The notes under the pieces: generated by a model
Told to the model about the DNA's origin: nothing
The model's database searches: none
Seen by the model: the letters and a program-made list of their open reading frames with translations, nothing else
Assembly (NCBI GenBank): GCA_028714615.1
Contig: JAQTMA010000083.1
Location: 1-16,334 of the forward strand
Source of the DNA: Anaerolineaceae bacterium
GTDB taxonomy: Bacteria; Chloroflexota; Anaerolineae; Anaerolineales; Anaerolineaceae
Direction: 5' to 3'
DNA length: 16,334 nt
Program-made: the position numbers and the translations under genes
Shown here: positions 13,871 to 16,334 of the stretch, in pieces
Layout: each line of letters starts with the position of its first letter
Position numbering within the stretch: the stretch's first letter is position 1

Positions 13871-15311
13871 CCCAAATTACGTAACTATCCTTCACGCACA
13901 TCGGCGCAGCCGTAGTGGTATTCACGCAGACCTGGTATGGCACCAGGGTCCCGTTCGGCGCGACGACGGGAGGTAACGAAACGGCAGCCTTCCCGCTGGC
14001 GTCGGTTGGCTGGAAGTGAAAACTGGTCTGGCTGCCGTCCGGCGTATACAAGGTGATGCTCGCTTCCACCCCGGGCGCCGGGCTTAGGTTCTCGGCCTGG
14101 GTGACCTCGATGTGAATTACCTGTTCTGCTCCGGAGGGGGCCAGAGCGTGTTGTTCCCAAACGGTTACGTGATAACCGGCGGGAGTGACCGTCACCGTGC
14201 CGGCCGCGTCCTGCGAGGGAGAATGCAACTTGAGATACAGCCTCCCCAGGGGGGTTGGGCGGATGCGCAACGTTTCGGATGCGTTCGGGTCGTAATCCAG
14301 GCAGTAATTGGTGAAACACTGCCGGTAAACATTCTCTACCTGAAATAACTCGGTGGTGGGCATCCCTGACAACTCCAACCCTCCGTGTTCGGTAATGTAG
14401 ACTTCAAACACTTTGGGGACGTGGTGGCCCATTCCCCCCTCGATTGGGTAGAATACCATACGGTCGTCTTCCTGCTTCGGAACGTTCGGGGACGGTGGAA
14501 AACCAACCTCCGGCGGAATGGGGCGGAGAGCAATCGTACGTAAGTTGGTTGGATCCGCGGAAACCACGACATTTTCGTAGATCTGTTCGAGCCTGCCATC
14601 CGCAGCAATGTAAGGCTCGCTCAAAGGACGCCCGGTAAATCCGGGTCCCAGGCGCGCCAGGCTGGAGATGAGCGGTTCGGGAAATACCGGTTGGGGGGCA
14701 ACGCGAGCAACCTCCGGTGTTGTGTAGCTGCAAAACGCGTCGCATTTCCATGCGCCAAAGGCCAGCAGATGCACTTGCTTGGGCGGATCGGAGAGCAGCC
14801 GGTACATGCCGACGTTCTCGAAGTATTGCTCGATGCGCCCGCGATCGTAATCGATGTGCACCTGGGTCAGTGGCCGTCCGGCAAAACGCGTCTGCTGAAG
14901 CTTATCGTAGAGCGGAACAAATTCATCATAAAGGATATACCCATCGACAATGCGCTCGCCGCTCTGCTCCGGCAGGACAATCGGTTGGTCGGTGAGGTGC
15001 AGCTCCTGACCAAGCCCTGCCAGGGAATATTTTTCGGAAGCCGGGGCAAGCGCATCATAACGCATCAGAGCAGACTCGGTGTATTGCATCTTGACGTTGC
15101 CGTATTCCATGAGCGGGCTGATGGCATACCCCAGCACAGCCTCCCCCCCGAGCAAATCATAAAACTCGCGAAAAACGGATTCGACCGCATAAACCCCCTC
15201 CGGCTGGCGCGTCGAATTCTCCCCCTGACCTGAAGCGCAGCCCCCCGCAATCAGGAGAATCAACAGTGCGATGGCGAGCAGCTTGCGGTTGCAGGACGTG
15301 ATGCGATGCAT
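13860..15311 (-). CDS. Lipoprotein with repeated GxPL/GR-EQ-YFEN motifs and C-terminal Ig-like domain
   Basis: 483-residue lipoprotein; lipobox AGGC with lipidated Cys at residue 25. Three related repeats of about 40 residues are visible: 46-86 (LGGEAVLGYAISP...VKMQYTESALMRYD), 131-172 (QQTRFAGRPLTQ...GRIEQYFENVGMYRL) and 215-252 (LGPGFTGRPLSEP...GRLEQIYENVVV). A weaker fourth lies at 300-341 (GLELSGMPTTELFQVENVYRQCFTNYCLDYDP). The shared pattern is G-x-P-[LI]-[ST]-x then about 10 residues then G-[RN]-[LIV]-x-Q-x-[FY]-[ET]. I recall this motif from uncharacterised Chloroflexota envelope proteins but cannot name a family with a known function. Residues 368-483 look like Ig-like strands with two Cys (462, 472). 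The ATG at 15311 gives a clean signal peptide; an in-frame start 21 codons upstream does not. The ribosome site is weak (GGGGA). A sigma-70 promoter lies about 69 nt upstream of the ATG. Confidence 0.75.
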   Translation of the reverse strand: MHRITSCNRKLLAIALLILLIAGGCASGQGENSTRQPEGVYAVESVFREFYDLLGGEAVLGYAISPLMEYGNVKMQYTESALMRYDALAPASEKYSLAGLGQELHLTDQPIVLPEQSGERIVDGYILYDEFVPLYDKLQQTRFAGRPLTQVHIDYDRGRIEQYFENVGMYRLLSDPPKQVHLLAFGAWKCDAFCSYTTPEVARVAPQPVFPEPLISSLARLGPGFTGRPLSEPYIAADGRLEQIYENVVVSADPTNLRTIALRPIPPEVGFPPSPNVPKQEDDRMVFYPIEGGMGHHVPKVFEVYITEHGGLELSGMPTTELFQVENVYRQCFTNYCLDYDPNASETLRIRPTPLGRLYLKLHSPSQDAAGTVTVTPAGYHVTVWEQHALAPSGAEQVIHIEVTQAENLSPAPGVEASITLYTPDGSQTSFHFQPTDASGKAAVSLPPVVAPNGTLVPYQVCVNTTTAAPMCVKDSYVIWGSK

Positions 15312-15386
15312 GGATCCCCGCGATGATTGAACGCCCAGCCAGATGGGACCGTAACAGATATCGTTCCCACCCAATACGACTATTTT

Positions 15387-15414
15387 ATTATAGCTGTTCT
15401 ACCCCCCCGGTCAA
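15387..15414 (-). promoter_or_regulatory. Sigma-70 type promoter of the repeat lipoprotein gene
   Basis: On the minus strand TTGACC (15409-15414) is followed after 16 bp, including a run of seven G, by TATAAT (15387-15392). The predicted start near 15380 gives a leader of about 69 nt. The rest of the 266-bp gap (15312-15577) holds a CCCGGTCA direct repeat around 15407-15414 and near 15465-15475 but no convincing promoter for the plus-strand gene on its right. Confidence 0.65.
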
Positions 15415-15577
15415 TGGATTTCGGTTCATTAGGGATCGCTCTGACAGATATTCAGAAAGCCGGGAGCCCCGGTCATACCCAACCTCAAAAATTGCATTTT
15501 TCGCACAGGATAATCGTCCGATGAATTAGGATGTATGCCACTATCCGCTGGACCGACATTCCATTAAGATTATCAAA

Positions 15578-16081
15578 ATGTTAATGCCAACTATGGACCA
15601 GATCTCCCTTTTTCAAGGATTAAGCCCGGCGCAGGCCGGCTTGCTCCAATCGTTGATGGAACCTTGCGAGTTCCTTCGCGATTCAAGTATATTTGAGCAG
15701 GGTGAGGCCGCTCAATATCTCTACGTCCTGGTTCGGGGTGAAGTCCTGGTGCGGTACAAAGCCTACGATGGACCGGTGATTACGGTTGCCCACGTCGGTC
15801 CAGGGGGTGTTTTCGGCTGGTCAGCCGCGCTCGGGCGTCCGGCGTATAGTTCTGGCGCGATCTGCGCTACCAACTGCCAGGCTTATCGGATTATGGGCAG
15901 AGCCTTACACCACCTTTGCAATCAAAACCCAGACTCAGGCATGATCATCCTGGAACGCTTAGCCGACGTCATCGCCGAGCGCCTGAGCAGTACGCACAGC
16001 CAGGTTTTGGAAATGTTGACCCAAAGTCCGGATTCAAACGGAGAATGCCTGAGGAGGGTGTCCCGCAATGGTAACCAATAG
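15578..16081 (+). CDS. Cyclic-nucleotide-binding-like domain protein without a DNA-binding domain
   Basis: 167-residue Crp/Fnr-like sensor domain standing alone. The beta-roll spans about 8-115 (LFQGLSPAQAGLLQSL; IFEQGEAAQYLYVLVRGEVLVRY; VGPGGVFGWSAALG), followed by the long C-helix (119-150). No helix-turn-helix follows; the remaining 17 residues are polar and look disordered. The phosphate-binding cassette, normally FGELxLL...RxA, reads FGWSAALGRPAYSSGA: the Glu is Trp and the Arg is absent, so cAMP binding is unlikely and another ligand or a purely structural role is more plausible. Two Cys (95, 100) sit in the following strand. Start at the first ATG (15578); ATGs two and five codons later are also possible and none has a clear Shine-Dalgarno. 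Its stop overlaps the NifU-like gene by 14 nt, indicating co-translation and a likely functional link to Fe-S or sulfur metabolism. Confidence 0.8.
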   Translation: MLMPTMDQISLFQGLSPAQAGLLQSLMEPCEFLRDSSIFEQGEAAQYLYVLVRGEVLVRYKAYDGPVITVAHVGPGGVFGWSAALGRPAYSSGAICATNCQAYRIMGRALHHLCNQNPDSGMIILERLADVIAERLSSTHSQVLEMLTQSPDSNGECLRRVSRNGNQ

Positions 16082-16319
16082 CCCAACCTATTCCACGGAA
16101 GAAAGCCTGCGGGCCCTGATCAATAACCTGGATGCCTATATCGCCCAGTACCATGGCGGTGCTGTCGAAATGGTATCGTTTGACGGGAAAGTGCTCAAGG
16201 TACGTCTGGGCGGGGCGTGCCTGGGTTGTCCCCTCTCCCCCATGACCTTGCATGGTTGGGTCACCGGTACAGTCAAGCAATTTTTTCCGGAAATCGAACG
16301 AGTCGAAGCAGCGGATTAA
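16068..16319 (+). CDS. NifU C-terminal-domain Fe-S scaffold protein
   Basis: 83-residue stand-alone NifU-like (Nfu-type) domain. After a helical start (STEESLRALINNLDAYIAQYHGG) comes the typical VEMVSFDGKVLKVRLGGACLGCPLSPMTL with the CxxC pair C54 and C57, which binds a [4Fe-4S] cluster for transfer to target proteins. Length is normal for a single-domain Nfu. The canonical LxGxCxxCPxS is preserved. GAGGAGG lies 10 nt before the ATG, within the end of the preceding gene; the two reading frames overlap by 14 nt. A possible further gene starts 8 nt after its stop, suggesting at least a three-gene unit. Confidence 0.9.
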   Translation: MVTNSPTYSTEESLRALINNLDAYIAQYHGGAVEMVSFDGKVLKVRLGGACLGCPLSPMTLHGWVTGTVKQFFPEIERVEAAD

Positions 16320-16326
16320 GGACACG

Positions 16327-16334
16327 ATGTCCCG
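16327..16334 (+). CDS. Possible first codons of a further gene, cut by the window edge
   Basis: An ATG at 16327, preceded by AAGGA at 16318-16322 (overlapping the NifU stop), begins MS and runs off the edge. The spacing fits a ribosome site and the position fits an operon continuing from the NifU-like gene. Only two full codons are visible, so nothing can be said about its product. Confidence 0.35.

Overview
The window looks like chromosomal DNA of an Anaerolineae-type Chloroflexota bacterium. This is inferred from moderately high GC, many lipoproteins with Pro/Thr-rich linkers, LysM plus M23 cell-wall proteins, a LiaF-like membrane protein, and dispersed palindromic repeats between genes. 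No rRNA, tRNA, transposase or CRISPR array was seen, so the taxonomic guess rests on protein style only.

Layout. Left edge (1-2482): the 3' part of a LysM/M23 endopeptidase gene (+), a convergent LiaF-like membrane protein gene (-), and about 620 bp of palindrome-rich non-coding DNA that ends in a terminator hairpin. Positions 2483-5077 (-): two lipoprotein genes, one with a chagasin/Ig-like domain and one with five Asp-boxes. Positions 5262-12722 (-): the centrepiece, five genes that look like a complete glucosylglycerate cassette. In transcription order they are a GT4 glycosyltransferase, a universal-stress-protein/glucosyl-3-phosphoglycerate synthase (GpgS) fusion, a histidine phosphatase, a GH13_18 sugar phosphorylase and, after a 257-bp gap, a GH63-type glycosidase. 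Right edge (12845-16334): a divergent LysM lipoprotein gene (+), a convergent repeat lipoprotein gene (-), then an HTH-less cyclic-nucleotide-binding-like protein whose gene overlaps that of a small NifU scaffold protein (+). The first codons of a further gene follow.

How the cassette may work (inference from families). GpgS makes glucosyl-3-phosphoglycerate from an NDP-glucose and 3-phosphoglycerate. The phosphatase releases glucosylglycerate (GG), and the GT4 could add mannose to give mannosylglucosylglycerate (MGG) or its phosphate. The phosphorylase could recover glucose-1-phosphate plus glycerate, and the GH63 enzyme could hydrolyse GG to glucose plus glycerate. Synthesis and two breakdown routes for one compatible solute would then sit together, with the synthase fused to two stress-protein domains. 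The cassette has a clear promoter (TTGACA, 18 bp, TATACT) in a 122-bp divergent region. On the opposite strand the same region carries an extended -10 element that would make the LysM lipoprotein mRNA leaderless.

A 25-nt self-complementary repeat unit recurs between genes at 2101-2307 and 7184-7245. Paired base changes between the two sites preserve the hairpin.
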